Assembly: GCA_002796995.1 (NCBI GenBank)
Contig: PEKW01000003.1
Coordinates: 162,874-226,873 of the forward strand
DNA: 64,000 nt
Direction of reading: 5' to 3'
Source: Rhizobium sp.
GTDB taxonomy: Bacteria > Pseudomonadota > Alphaproteobacteria > Rhizobiales > Rhizobiaceae
Under the pieces are notes generated by a model. It was not told the DNA's origin. It did no database searches and worked only from the letters and a program-made list of their open reading frames with translations. Shown here piece after piece: positions 18,807 to 27,634 of this stretch (the first letter of the stretch is position 1; each line of letters begins with the position of its first letter). The position numbers were made by a program, and so were the translations under genes.

Positions 18807-19328
18807 ATGGCTGGCCCATCCTCTTCGATTCTCGTTCTCGGCGGTGCCCGCTCGGGCAAGTCGCGCTTTGCCGAAGGTCTTGCCCTCGATTGCGCGGCTG
18901 ACCGCCATTATGTCGCGACCGGTCGCGCCTTCGACGACGAAATGCGCGACAGGATAGCCAGGCACCGGAGCGATCGCGGCGATGGCTGGACGACCCATGA
19001 GGAGCCGGTCGATCTGGTCGGCCAGCTCAAGCGGATCGACGATCCGTCGCGTGTCGTACTGGTCGACTGCCTGACGCTCTGGGTCACCAATCTGATGCTG
19101 GATAACCAGGACGTGACGGTCCGCTCGGCCGAACTGGCGGCATTTCTCCCGCAGCTGAAGGCGAGGGTGATCCTGGTCTCCAACGAGGTCGGGCTCGGCA
19201 TCGTGCCGGAAAATCGCATGGCGCGCGAATTCCGCGACCATGCCGGACGGCTCCATCAACAGATCGCGGCGCGTGCCGCGGAAGTCTATTTTGTCGCGGC
19301 CGGCTTGCCGCTGAAAATGAAGGGTTGA
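18807..19328 (+). CDS. cobP: CobP, adenosylcobinamide kinase / adenosylcobinamide-phosphate guanylyltransferase
   Basis: 173 residues. The P-loop is [14 protein letters not shown] (residues about 9-22), followed by the [12 protein letters not shown] motif and [13 protein letters not shown], then [21 protein letters not shown], which together define the CobU/CobP family. The enzyme phosphorylates adenosylcobinamide and transfers GMP to it in nucleotide-loop assembly. It is the first confident gene after the cobalamin riboswitch. The start ATG has only a weak ribosome site and follows a small upstream frame by three bases. The stop overlaps the region of the cobW start. Confidence 0.96.
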   Translation: MAGPSSSILVLGGARSGKSRFAEGLALDCAADRHYVATGRAFDDEMRDRIARHRSDRGDGWTTHEEPVDLVGQLKRIDDPSRVVLVDCLTLWVTNLMLDNQDVTVRSAELAAFLPQLKARVILVSNEVGLGIVPENRMAREFRDHAGRLHQQIAARAAEVYFVAAGLPLKMKG

Positions 19329-19330
19329 AC

Positions 19331-20404
19331 ATGCTGCAACAGAAGATCCCCGCGACCGTCATCACCGGCTTCCTCGGCGCCGGCAAGACCACCATCATCC
19401 GCAACATGCTGATGAATGCCGGCGGCAAGAAGATCGCGCTGATCATCAACGAGTTCGGCGATCTCGGCGTCGACGGCGACGTGCTGAAGGGCTGTGGCGC
19501 CGACAACTGCACCGAGGACGACATCATCGAGCTGACCAATGGCTGCATCTGCTGCACCGTCGCCGATGATTTCATCCCGACCATGCAGCGCCTGCTGGAG
19601 CGCGACGTGAAGCCCGACCACATCGTCATCGAGACCTCGGGCCTGGCTCTTCCCCAGCCGTTGGTCGCCGCCTTCAACTGGCCGGACATCCGCACCCGCG
19701 TCACCGTCGACGGTGTCATCACCGTGGTCGACAGCGCCGCCGTCGCCGCCGGCCGCTTTGCCGACGATCACGACAAGGTGGATGCGGCGCGCGTGGCTGA
19801 CGAAGGCCTCGACCACGACAGCCCGCTGGAAGAACTGTTCGAGGATCAGCTGACCTGTGCCGACCTCATCATCCTCAACAAGACCGACCTGCTCGACGCC
19901 GAGGGCATCGCCAGGGTGCGTGCCGAAGTGGCCGAGCGCATCCACCGCAAGCCGGCGCTGATCGAGGCGAAGAACGGCGACGTGCCGGCGCTCGTCCTGC
20001 TCGGCATCGGGGCGGGCACCGAGGACGATATAGAGAACCGCAAGTCGCACCACGAACTGGAGCACGAAGCGCTGCACGAAAGCGGCGAGGCCCATGACCA
20101 TCATCACGACCACGACGAATTCGAGAGCTTCGTGATGAAGCTCGGCGCGATCGCCGATCCGTCCGGCTTCGTCGACAAGCTGAAGAGCGTGATCGAAGCC
20201 CATGACGTTTTGCGCCTCAAGGGTTTCATCGACGTGCCGGGCAAGCCGATGCGCCTCGTCATCCAGGCCGTGGGTTCCCGCATCGACACCTATTTCGACC
20301 GCCCCTGGGCCTCCGGCGAAAAGCGCGAAACCCGCTTTGTCGTCATCGGCCTGCACGACTGGGATTTCGGCGCGGTGGTCGAAGCCGTCGAGAAGGCGGC
20401 TTGA
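19331..20404 (+). CDS. cobW: CobW, GTP-dependent metal chaperone
   Basis: 357 residues from the ATG at 19331 (a TTG at 19325 would add two residues). Motifs in order: P-loop TGFLGAGKTT (about 13-22), NEFGDLGVDG, the metal-binding CxCC in NGCICCTV (about 68-75), ETSGLALP and NKTDL. A His-rich loop lies at about residues 238-263 (HHELEHEALHES and AHDHHHDHDEF). The C-terminal CobW_C domain follows. CobW is a G3E GTPase thought to deliver cobalt to the CobNST chelatase, which fits its place between cobP and cobN. Confidence 0.96.
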   Translation: MLQQKIPATVITGFLGAGKTTIIRNMLMNAGGKKIALIINEFGDLGVDGDVLKGCGADNCTEDDIIELTNGCICCTVADDFIPTMQRLLERDVKPDHIVIETSGLALPQPLVAAFNWPDIRTRVTVDGVITVVDSAAVAAGRFADDHDKVDAARVADEGLDHDSPLEELFEDQLTCADLIILNKTDLLDAEGIARVRAEVAERIHRKPALIEAKNGDVPALVLLGIGAGTEDDIENRKSHHELEHEALHESGEAHDHHHDHDEFESFVMKLGAIADPSGFVDKLKSVIEAHDVLRLKGFIDVPGKPMRLVIQAVGSRIDTYFDRPWASGEKRETRFVVIGLHDWDFGAVVEAVEKAA

Positions 20405-20434
20405 GGTTTGATGAGCGTATGAGCGCGCGGTTCA

Positions 20435-20626
20435 CCCCCCTCTGGCCTGCCGGCCATCTCCCCCTCAAGGGGGGAGATCGGCATGCGCTGCCCGCAGCGA
20501 CGGTGGCCGAACCTCCTGCATCTGTCGATTCCTGGGGCGCTCACTCGACGATAGAACCTTCGGTGACGGCTGCCATCTTCCAATCTCCCCCCTTGAGGGG
20601 GAGATGCCCGGCAGGCCAGAGGGGGG
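20435..20626. repeat. Family A palindromic element between cobW and cobN
   Basis: 192 bp. The left arm (20435-20478) and right arm (20583-20626) are inverted copies of one 44-base unit, CCCCCTCTGGCCTGCC + GGCCATCTCCCCCTCAAG + GGGGAGAT. Each arm can also fold alone through TGGCC/GGCCA and ATCTCCCCC/GGGGGAGAT hairpins. The 104-base loop is unrelated to the loops of the other copies. It almost fills the 277-base cobW-cobN gap. Confidence 0.92.
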
Positions 20627-20681
20627 TACCCGCCACGCTCCAGGGCAGGAATGAGGGGCATGGTTCCCATGCCGTGCGCGC

Positions 20682-23600
20682 ATGCATCTTCTCCTAGCCC
20701 AGAAAGGCTCGATCGCCGACGGTGAAGAGGCCGTCGATCTCGGCCAGACGCCGGGCGACATCCTCTTCCTCTCGGCGGCCGACACGGAGCTTGCCGCGAT
20801 TGCCGCGGCCGTGGCCTCCCGTGCCGAGGGCCCGAGTTTCCGGCTTGCCAGCCTGATGAGCCTCAAGCACCCGATGTCCGTCGACACCTATGTCGAGCGC
20901 ACCGCGCGGCATGCGAAGCTGATCGTCGTCCGGGCGCTCGGCGGCGCCAGCTATTTCCACTACGTGCTGGAGGCGCTGCATGCCGCGGCCCGCCGCACAG
21001 GCGCGGCCATTGCCGTGCTGCCCGGCGACGACAAGCGGGACGAAGGGCTCGCCGAATTCTCGACCCTGCCGGCCGAGGACCTGTCCGCGCTCTGGGCCTA
21101 TCTGATCGAGGGCGGCGACGCCAATGCACGGGCCTTCGTCGACTATGCCTGCGCCCTGATCGGTCACGGCGAGAAACCCGCACCTGCCGCTCCGCTGCTG
21201 AAAGCCGGCATCTGGTGGCCGGGCAGGGGTGTCATCGGTGTCGGTGAATGGAAGCAGGCTTCGGCGATCGCCCCTCATCCGCCTGCCGACACCTTCTCCC
21301 CGTCGAACGGGGAGAAGGTGTATTCTGGCTCTGTGTCGCCGGGTGCGGTGATACCCCCCTCTGGCCTGCCGGCCATCTCCCCCTCAAGGGGGGAGATTGA
21401 CTCGCTGCAGGCGTCCTCGGCTTCATCTGGTACCGTGCTTTCGGAGTCCTTTTCCGTGAATTCCCACTCTGGAGGTGGTCCGGCGCGGTCACGGCGTCCG
21501 ATCTCCCCCCTTGAGGGGGAGATGGCCGGCAGGCCAGAGGGGGGTGAACGCGCGCCGCCGCCCGTCGCCGCCATCTGCTTCTACCGCGCCCTGGTGCAAA
21601 GCGGCGAGACCAGACCGGTCGAGGCGCTGATCGACGCCTTGAAGACGCAAGGGCTCGCCGCGCTGCCGGTCTTCGTCTCCAGCCTGAAGGATGCCGTCTC
21701 GGTCGAGACGCTGCGCTCGATCTTCGCCGAGGCGCCGCCCGCCGTCGTCATCAACGCCACCGGCTTTGCCGTCTCGGCGCCGGGTGCCGAGCGGGTTTCG
21801 ACCGTGCTGGACGAGGGCGGCGCAGTCGTTCTGCAGGCGCTGTTCTCATCCTCCACGCGGGAGGCCTGGGAGGCCTCGTCGCAAGGGCTCACGGCACGCG
21901 ATCTCGCCATGAGCGTGGCACTGCCGGAGGTCGATGGCCGGGTGATGACGCGTGCCGTGTCCTTCAAGGCCGCCGCGCGCTTTGATGCCCGCGTCGAGAC
22001 CAATATCGTCTCCCACGAACCCGATGCCGGCCGCGCCGGTTTCGTCGCGAGACTGGCCGCCAACTGGACCCGGCTCAGGGTGACCCCGGCCTCCCAGCGG
22101 CGGGTGGCGCTCATCATGGCCAACTATCCGAATCGCGACGGCCGCCTCGGCAATGGCGTCGGCCTCGACACGCCGGCCGGCACCGTCGAAGTCCTGCGCG
22201 CCATGGCCGCCGAAGGCTACGCGCTTGACACGCTGCCCGCCGACGGCGATGCGCTGATGACCCATCTGATGGCCGGCCCGACCAATGCGGCGACCGACGG
22301 GCGCGAGATTCGCGAAGTCATGTCTGCAAGCGATTACATAAGCTTCTTCGAAAGTCTTCCGGAAAAGGTTCAGCGAGACGTCACCGCGCGCTGGGGCGCG
22401 CCGGAGACGGATCCCTTCTTCCTCGACGGCCGGTTTGCCCTGCCGCTGTCGCGCCTCGGCAATGTCGTCGTCGGCATCCAGCCGGCGCGCGGCTACAATA
22501 TCGATCCGAAGGAAACCTATCATTCGCCGGACCTCGTGCCGCCGCACGGCTATCTCGCCTTCTACGCTTATCTGCGCCGGCAATTCGACACCCATGCGGT
22601 GATCCACATGGGCAAGCACGGCAACCTGGAATGGTTGCCGGGCAAGGCGCTGGCGCTGTCGGAAACCTGCTACCCGGAAGCCGTCTTCGGCCCGCTGCCG
22701 CATCTCTACCCCTTCATCGTCAATGACCCGGGCGAGGGCACCCAGGCCAAGCGCCGCACCTCCGCCGTCATCATCGACCACCTGACCCCGCCGCTCACCC
22801 GCGCCGAAAGCTACGGGCCGCTGAAGGACCTGGAGGCGCTGGTCGACGAATATTACGAGGCCGCCGGCGGCGATCCGCGCCGCCTGAAGCTGCTGAAGAA
22901 GCAGATCCTCGACCTCGTCGCCGACATTGGCCTCGACCAGGACGCCGGCATTGTCCGCGACGAAGCGGAGGAAAGCGCGCTCGAAAAGCTCGACGCCTAT
23001 CTCTGCGACCTCAAGGAAATGCAGATCCGCGACGGCCTGCACATCTTCGGCCTTGCGCCGGAGGGGAGATTGCTGACCGACCTCACCGTGGCGCTGGCCC
23101 GCGTGCCGAGGGCCCTGGGCGAGGGTGGTGACCAGAGCCTGCAGCGGGCGATTGCGGCGGATGTCTTTGCGAAAGAAGCCCCCTCCCCAACCCCTCCCCA
23201 CAAGGGGGAGGGGCTTCCACTTGCGCCTGACGCTGCCGTTGAACGCCAAAGCGAGCCACGGGTGTTCTCCCCCCTTGTGGGGGAGATGGCCGGCAGGCCA
23301 GAGGGGGAGTTTTCGTTCAAGGTCGACATATTCGACCCCCTCGACTGCATCATGTCCGACCCCTGGACCGGTCCGAAACCGGCCATCCTCGCCGATCTGA
23401 CCGACGCCCCGTGGCGCACCAGGGGCGACACCGTCGAGCGCATCGAAATTCTGGCCGCCAAGCTGGTGGACGGCACCGCGTCCTGCCCCGAAGACTGGCT
23501 CGCCACCCGCGCCGTGCTCGACGAAATCGAAACCCGCCTCAAGCCGTCGATCATCCGCTCCGGTCCGGCCGAGATCGCGGGCCTGCTCGCCGGCCTTGCC

Positions 23601-24872
23601 GGGCGCTTCGTGACCCCCGGTCCCTCCGGCGCGCCGACGCGTGGCCGCCCCGACGTTCTGCCCACCGGTCGCAACTTCTATTCCGTCGACAGCCGTGCGG
23701 TGCCGACACCGGCCGCCTACGAACTCGGCAAGAAGTCGGCAGAACTCCTGATCGCACGCTATGTCCAGGACCATGGCGAGTGGCCGACTTCTTTCGGTCT
23801 CACCGCCTGGGGCACGTCCAACATGCGCACCGGCGGCGACGACATCGCCCAGGCGCTGGCGCTGATCGGGGTGAAGCCGCTGTGGGACATGGCCTCGCGC
23901 CGCGTCACCGGCTTCGAAATCCTGCCGCAGGCCATCCTCGGCCGCCCGCGCGTCGACGTGACGCTGCGCATTTCCGGCTTCTTCCGCGACGCCTTCCCGG
24001 AACAGATCGCGCTCTACGACAAGGCGGTGCGGGCCGTGGCAGGCCTCGACGAGGGCGAGGGCGACAATCCGATCGCCGCCCGAGTGCGGGTGGAGACCGC
24101 GCGGCTGGTCGCCGACGGACTGGATGAGAAGGCGGCCGCCCGCCGCGCCGGCTACCGCGTCTTCGGTTCCAAGCCCGGCGCCTATGGCGCAGGCCTCCAG
24201 GCGCTGATCGACGAAAAGGGCTGGGAGCGGCGCGGCGATCTCGCCGAAGCCTATCTCGTCTGGGGCGGCTATGCCTATGGCGCCGGCGAAGACGGCAAGG
24301 CCGAGCGCGGCCTGTTCGAGGAACGGCTGCGCACGGTGCAGGCGGTCGTGCAGAACCAGGACAATCGCGAGCACGATCTGCTCGACAGCGACGACTACTA
24401 CCAGTTCGAAGGCGGCATGACGGCGGCGATCGAGCATGTCGCAGGTGCGCGCCCGACCGTCTACCACAACGACCATTCGCGTCCGGAAAGGCCGGTGATC
24501 CGCACACTGGAAGAAGAGATCGGCCGCGTCGTGCGCGCCCGCGTCGTCAACCCGAAGTGGATCGACGGCGTGATGCGCCACGGCTACAAGGGCGCCTTCG
24601 AGATCGCCGCGACCGTCGACTACATGTTCGCCTTTTCCGCCACCACCGGTGCCGTGCGCGACCACCATTTCGAGGCGGTCTACCAGGCCTTCGTGCTGGA
24701 CGAACGCGTGCGCGATTTCATGGCGGAGAAGAACCCGGCGGCGCTCAGGGAAATGTCCGAACGGCTGATCGAGGCGATCGACCGGGGGTTGTGGACGCCG
24801 CGCAGCAATTCGGCGATGTTCGACCTTTCGCGGCTCGCGCAGGTCGTGCCTGAAACGACAATAGGAGGATGA
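20682..24872 (+). CDS. cobN: CobN, cobaltochelatase large subunit, with two in-frame repeat insertions
   Basis: 1396 residues, against about 1,260-1,280 for typical CobN. CobN binds hydrogenobyrinate a,c-diamide and inserts cobalt with the CobS-CobT ATPase pair (not in this window). Conserved chelatase blocks are present, such as YPNRDGRLGNGVGLDTPAG, HMGKHGNLEWLPGKALAL, NFYSVDSRAVPTPAAY and FGLTAWGTSNMRTGGDD. The extra length comes from two stretches of palindromic repeat DNA read in frame: about residues 197-288 (with AISPSRGEI and ISPLEGEMAGRPEGG) and about 833-876 (with SPTPPHKGEG and SPLVGEMAGRPEG). Both are proline/glycine-rich and probably form exposed loops. No stop or frameshift interrupts the gene. 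cobO follows after 4 bases. Confidence 0.96.
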   Translation: MHLLLAQKGSIADGEEAVDLGQTPGDILFLSAADTELAAIAAAVASRAEGPSFRLASLMSLKHPMSVDTYVERTARHAKLIVVRALGGASYFHYVLEALHAAARRTGAAIAVLPGDDKRDEGLAEFSTLPAEDLSALWAYLIEGGDANARAFVDYACALIGHGEKPAPAAPLLKAGIWWPGRGVIGVGEWKQASAIAPHPPADTFSPSNGEKVYSGSVSPGAVIPPSGLPAISPSRGEIDSLQASSASSGTVLSESFSVNSHSGGGPARSRRPISPLEGEMAGRPEGGERAPPPVAAICFYRALVQSGETRPVEALIDALKTQGLAALPVFVSSLKDAVSVETLRSIFAEAPPAVVINATGFAVSAPGAERVSTVLDEGGAVVLQALFSSSTREAWEASSQGLTARDLAMSVALPEVDGRVMTRAVSFKAAARFDARVETNIVSHEPDAGRAGFVARLAANWTRLRVTPASQRRVALIMANYPNRDGRLGNGVGLDTPAGTVEVLRAMAAEGYALDTLPADGDALMTHLMAGPTNAATDGREIREVMSASDYISFFESLPEKVQRDVTARWGAPETDPFFLDGRFALPLSRLGNVVVGIQPARGYNIDPKETYHSPDLVPPHGYLAFYAYLRRQFDTHAVIHMGKHGNLEWLPGKALALSETCYPEAVFGPLPHLYPFIVNDPGEGTQAKRRTSAVIIDHLTPPLTRAESYGPLKDLEALVDEYYEAAGGDPRRLKLLKKQILDLVADIGLDQDAGIVRDEAEESALEKLDAYLCDLKEMQIRDGLHIFGLAPEGRLLTDLTVALARVPRALGEGGDQSLQRAIAADVFAKEAPSPTPPHKGEGLPLAPDAAVERQSEPRVFSPLVGEMAGRPEGEFSFKVDIFDPLDCIMSDPWTGPKPAILADLTDAPWRTRGDTVERIEILAAKLVDGTASCPEDWLATRAVLDEIETRLKPSIIRSGPAEIAGLLAGLAGRFVTPGPSGAPTRGRPDVLPTGRNFYSVDSRAVPTPAAYELGKKSAELLIARYVQDHGEWPTSFGLTAWGTSNMRTGGDDIAQALALIGVKPLWDMASRRVTGFEILPQAILGRPRVDVTLRISGFFRDAFPEQIALYDKAVRAVAGLDEGEGDNPIAARVRVETARLVADGLDEKAAARRAGYRVFGSKPGAYGAGLQALIDEKGWERRGDLAEAYLVWGGYAYGAGEDGKAERGLFEERLRTVQAVVQNQDNREHDLLDSDDYYQFEGGMTAAIEHVAGARPTVYHNDHSRPERPVIRTLEEEIGRVVRARVVNPKWIDGVMRHGYKGAFEIAATVDYMFAFSATTGAVRDHHFEAVYQAFVLDERVRDFMAEKNPAALREMSERLIEAIDRGLWTPRSNSAMFDLSRLAQVVPETTIGG
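21270..21320. repeat. Half family B element inside cobN
   Basis: CCCCTCATCCGCCTGCC followed by the hairpin CACCTTCTCCCCGT and ACGGGGAGAAGGTG. It matches the left half of the family B elements at 29741 and 9939. Read in frame it encodes a peptide including HPPADTFSPSNGEKV within CobN. Confidence 0.85.
21354..21544. repeat. Family A element inserted in frame in cobN
   Basis: 191 bp with the two inverted family A arms at 21354-21397 and 21501-21544 around a 103-base loop. Both arms and the loop are read through in the cobN frame without a stop. Together with the neighbouring half B element it accounts for about 92 extra codons. Confidence 0.93.
23179..23308. repeat. Mosaic repeat inserted in frame in cobN
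   Basis: The left arm (23179-23218) is a different palindrome, CCCCTCCCCAACCCCTCCCC with AAGGGGGAGGGG. The right arm (23266-23308) is a family A arm ending GGCCGGCAGGCCAGAGGGGG. The whole 130 bp is translated in the cobN frame (about 44 codons). Confidence 0.88.
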
Positions 24873-24876
24873 CACC

Positions 24877-25512
24877 ATGACTGACGAGCTTCCCGGCGCT
24901 TCATCCGAAGCCGATCTCGCCCGCCACGCGGAGAAGATGGCGAAGAAGAAGGCCGCGCGTGAGAAGATCATGGCGACCAAGACCGGCGAGAAGGGGCTGA
25001 TCATCGTCCACACCGGCAAGGGCAAGGGCAAGTCCTCGGCCGCCTTCGGCATGATCTTCCGCCATATCGCCCACGGCCGGAAATGCGCGGTCGTGCAGTT
25101 CATCAAGGGCGCCATGTCGACCGGCGAGCGCGACCTGATCCTCAAGCACTTTTCCGACCTGTGCGAATTCCACACCATGGGCGAGGGCTTCACCTGGGAA
25201 ACCCAGGACAAGGCGCGTGACATCGCCATGGCGAAGGCCGCCTGGGAAAAGGCCAAGGAACTGATCCGCGATCCGGCCAACTCCATGGTCCTGCTCGACG
25301 AGATCAACATCGCCATCCGCTATGACTACATCGACATCGCCGACGTGGTCGAATTCCTGGAGAGCGAGAAGCCGGAAATGACGCATGTCGTGCTGACCGG
25401 CCGCAATGCCAAGGACGAACTGATCGAGATCGGCGACCTGGTGACCGAGATGGAACTGGTCAAGCACCCGTTCCGCTCCGGCATCAAGGCGCAGATCGGG
25501 GTGGAGTTCTAG
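24877..25512 (+). CDS. cobO: CobO, cob(I)yrinic acid a,c-diamide adenosyltransferase
   Basis: 211 residues of the BtuR/CobO/CobA type. The P-loop-like motif VHTGKGKGKSSAAFGMIFR (residues about 46-64) and the VVQFIKGAMSTGER, MGEGFTWETQD and VLLDEINIAIRYDY blocks are typical. It transfers the adenosyl group from ATP to the reduced corrinoid. The N-terminal 40 residues are charged and variable, as usual for rhizobial CobO. It is last in the cobP-cobW-cobN-cobO run; a minus-strand gene ends only 11 bases beyond its stop. Confidence 0.96.
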   Translation: MTDELPGASSEADLARHAEKMAKKKAAREKIMATKTGEKGLIIVHTGKGKGKSSAAFGMIFRHIAHGRKCAVVQFIKGAMSTGERDLILKHFSDLCEFHTMGEGFTWETQDKARDIAMAKAAWEKAKELIRDPANSMVLLDEINIAIRYDYIDIADVVEFLESEKPEMTHVVLTGRNAKDELIEIGDLVTEMELVKHPFRSGIKAQIGVEF

Positions 25513-25523
25513 GCCGGGAGGCT

Positions 25524-26339
25524 CTAGCTCCCCTCGCCGGGCGGACGGTGCATCGCCTTCAGGATTGCCGCCGTCTCCGCATTGGCGGGAAAAAAGGATT
25601 CGATCGCCAGTTCCGATAGCGTGATGTCGAGCGGCGTGCCGAACACCGTCGTCATCGACAGGAACGAAAGCACGCCGGCCTCGGTCTCGATCTCCAGCGG
25701 TACGGCGATGTCGCCGAGATCGCGCGGGATGCTCGCCATTGCCCGCCGCGTCGTTGGCGGTACCGGCAAGGCGATGAGCTCGTCCAGAAGCGCGCGCAGC
25801 ACCGGGTCGCCGCTGGCGGCGATCTGCTGCTGCAACCGCTCCAGCAGATGGTTGCGCCATTCGGCAAAGTTGACGATCCGGCGGGCGAGGCCATCGGGGT
25901 GAAGGCTGAGGCGAAGCACGTTAACCGGCGTCGCAAGCAGCCTTTCGTCCTTGACGCCGGCAAGCAGGGGGCCAAGGGCCGCGTTGGCGGAGACCAGCGT
26001 CCAGTGGCGGTCCACGGCGAGCGCCGGGAAAGGCTCGTGCCCCTTGAGAATTAGGTCGATGGCTTGCCGGGCGGCCACAAGGGCCGGATCGTCCAGCGAT
26101 CTCTGAGCGAAGACCGGCGCATAGCCGGCGGCGATCAGAATCGGATTGCGTTCGCGCAGCGGTACGCCCAGCCGTTCCGTCAGATGCAGCAGCAGGTCGC
26201 GGCTGGGTGCCGCACGCCCGCTTTCGATGAAGCTCAGGTGCCGCTGCGAGATTTCGGCGTCAAGCGCCAGGTCGAGCTGGCTCAAATGGCGGCGTCGCCG
26301 CCATTCGCGCAGGATGTCGCCGAGGTTCCGGGCGCTCAT
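25524..26339 (-). CDS. XRE family transcriptional regulator with MmyB-like ligand-binding domain
   Basis: 271 residues. A helix-turn-helix of the Cro/XRE type fills residues about 8-62 (LREWRRRRHLSQLDLALDA and SQRHLSFIESGRAAPSRD). The rest, about 100-265, matches the MmyB-like PAS-type ligand-binding domain found in this regulator class, with ALAVDRHWTLVSANAALGPL and the C-terminal TPLDITLSELAIESFFPA. Such regulators usually control a neighbouring oxidoreductase or small enzyme. The start overlaps the end of the NTF2-like gene by 4 bases, so the two form an operon. A palindrome at 26768-26784 upstream is a candidate operator. Confidence 0.92.
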   Translation of the reverse strand: MSARNLGDILREWRRRRHLSQLDLALDAEISQRHLSFIESGRAAPSRDLLLHLTERLGVPLRERNPILIAAGYAPVFAQRSLDDPALVAARQAIDLILKGHEPFPALAVDRHWTLVSANAALGPLLAGVKDERLLATPVNVLRLSLHPDGLARRIVNFAEWRNHLLERLQQQIAASGDPVLRALLDELIALPVPPTTRRAMASIPRDLGDIAVPLEIETEAGVLSFLSMTTVFGTPLDITLSELAIESFFPANAETAAILKAMHRPPGEGS

Positions 26340-26698
26340 GCGGCGGACGGAACCTTGTCGAGGAAGCCGTTGACTTCTCTCAGCCGACCGTCCTCGACCA
26401 CGGCAAAGTCGGTTCCCTTGATCATATCGTCATTGTCGGCCGGGCCGAGCTTCCAGGAAAAGCGCAGGCGGTCGCCATAGCCGTCGGCCGCAAGCAGGGC
26501 GAAGCGGAAGCCGGGGAAGCGGGCCTGGACGGCACTGACCAGTCCGTCGATCTCCGCATGCCCTTTTCCGGCCATCAGCGGATCGACATAGGTCGCGCCT
26601 TCGAGCCAGCTTTCCGCGATCAGCGTACGGCGCCGGGCCGCGTCGGTTTCGTTCCAGACGGCGATATAGCGTTCGGCGATGGTGTTTGCAGTGTCCAT
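26336..26698 (-). CDS. NTF2-like (SnoaL-type) protein
   Basis: 120 residues of the cone-shaped NTF2-like fold, typical SnoaL layout: N-terminal helix IAERYIAVWNETDAARRRTL, ESWLEGATYVDPLMAGKGHAE, then strands ending LRFSWKLGPADN and FAVVEDGRLREVNGFLD. Members bind small hydrophobic molecules or act as isomerases/hydrolases; the substrate is not known. GGAGCAAATC before the ATG is a fair ribosome site. It is coupled to the downstream XRE gene by a 4-base overlap and may supply or consume the ligand sensed by that regulator. Confidence 0.88.
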   Translation of the reverse strand: MDTANTIAERYIAVWNETDAARRRTLIAESWLEGATYVDPLMAGKGHAEIDGLVSAVQARFPGFRFALLAADGYGDRLRFSWKLGPADNDDMIKGTDFAVVEDGRLREVNGFLDKVPSAA

Positions 26699-26767
26699 GA
26701 TTTGCTCCTTGTGGGTGCCCGGTTCGTCCAGGCAGCCCGATCATCGGCAAGGAGCGTCATAGCATCA

Positions 26768-26784
26768 ATTACCTCGGAGGTAAT
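26768..26784. promoter_or_regulatory. Palindromic operator candidate upstream of the NTF2-XRE operon
   Basis: ATTACCTCGGAGGTAAT: two perfect 8-base arms around one central base, 69 bases upstream of the NTF2-like start codon. Its position and symmetry suit a dimeric HTH repressor, most simply the XRE protein of the operon. Confidence 0.55.
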
Positions 26785-26809
26785 CGAAGGCCAATTGTCT
26801 CGCGGCGCC

Positions 26810-27634
26810 TCAGAACCCCGCCCAGACCCGCACCGGATTGGTCGGGTCCATCAGCAGCTTCGTGGCGAGCGCCACGCAGGTGACGATCAGCAGCGGCTTG
26901 ATCAGTCTGGCGCCGTTCTTCATGGCGAGCTTCGAGCCCGCCTGGGCCCCGAGAAACTGGCCGAGGCCCATCAGCAGCCCGACCTTCCACAGCACCACGC
27001 CGCTTGCCAGGAAGACGAGGAAGGCGCCGAGATTGGAGGAGAGGTTGAGGAGCTTGGTGTGGGCGGTGGCCTTCAGCATGCCGAAGCCGGCAAGCGAGAC
27101 GAAAGCCAGCATGAAGAAGGACCCGGTGCCGGGGCCGAACACGCCGTCGTAGAAGCCGATCAGCGGCACGAAGCTCAGGCCGAAGAGGAAGGGCGTCATG
27201 CGCTGGTGGCGGTCGACGTCCGAGAGGTTGGGTTTCAGGGCAAAATAGAGCGCGATCGCCACCAGAAGGAAGGGCATGAGCGCGCGGAGCACATCGCCGG
27301 GAACGACGGTCGCAAGCATCGCGCCGACCGCGCCGCCAAGGCCGGACATCGCCGCCATCGGCAGCTGGCTCCTGAGATCCACATGGCCCTTGCGGGCATA
27401 GGCGATCGTCGCCGAGGCGGCGCCGAACATCGACTGCAGCTTGTTGGTGCCGAGCGTCTGGAGCGGCGGGATGCCGGCAATCAGCATGGCCGGAATGGTG
27501 ATCAGCCCGCCGCCGCCGGCGATCGAATCGACGAAGCCGGCCAGGAAGGCAGCGACGAACAGCAAGAGCAGCGTGGAGAACAGGATTTCGGGCAAGGCAA
27601 GGGTCCGCACGGAGAAAAACGGCAGGCGGATCAC
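26810..27634 (-). CDS. TSUP (TauE/SafE) family membrane transporter
   Basis: 274 residues, hydrophobic, with about eight predicted membrane segments in two halves. The family signatures are the N-terminal GFVDSIAGGGGLITIPAML (residues about 33-51) and the second-half counterpart GFYDGVFGPGTGSFF. TSUP proteins move sulfur anions or organic acids across the inner membrane; the substrate is unknown. The start is a GTG at 27632-27634; other starts a few codons downstream are possible. It lies in the cobalamin region but has no visible link to it. Confidence 0.92.
   Translation of the reverse strand: MIRLPFFSVRTLALPEILFSTLLLLFVAAFLAGFVDSIAGGGGLITIPAMLIAGIPPLQTLGTNKLQSMFGAASATIAYARKGHVDLRSQLPMAAMSGLGGAVGAMLATVVPGDVLRALMPFLLVAIALYFALKPNLSDVDRHQRMTPFLFGLSFVPLIGFYDGVFGPGTGSFFMLAFVSLAGFGMLKATAHTKLLNLSSNLGAFLVFLASGVVLWKVGLLMGLGQFLGAQAGSKLAMKNGARLIKPLLIVTCVALATKLLMDPTNPVRVWAGF

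Noticed and set aside
21270..23308. Frameshift or pseudogene status of cobN because of its excess length.
   Set aside because: The frame stays open through both insertions and conserved blocks continue in the same frame to a normal C-terminus.
21846..25316. A 1156-codon open frame antisense to cobN and cobO.
   Set aside because: It mirrors the codon pattern of the real genes in GC-rich DNA, has low-complexity composition and matches no family.
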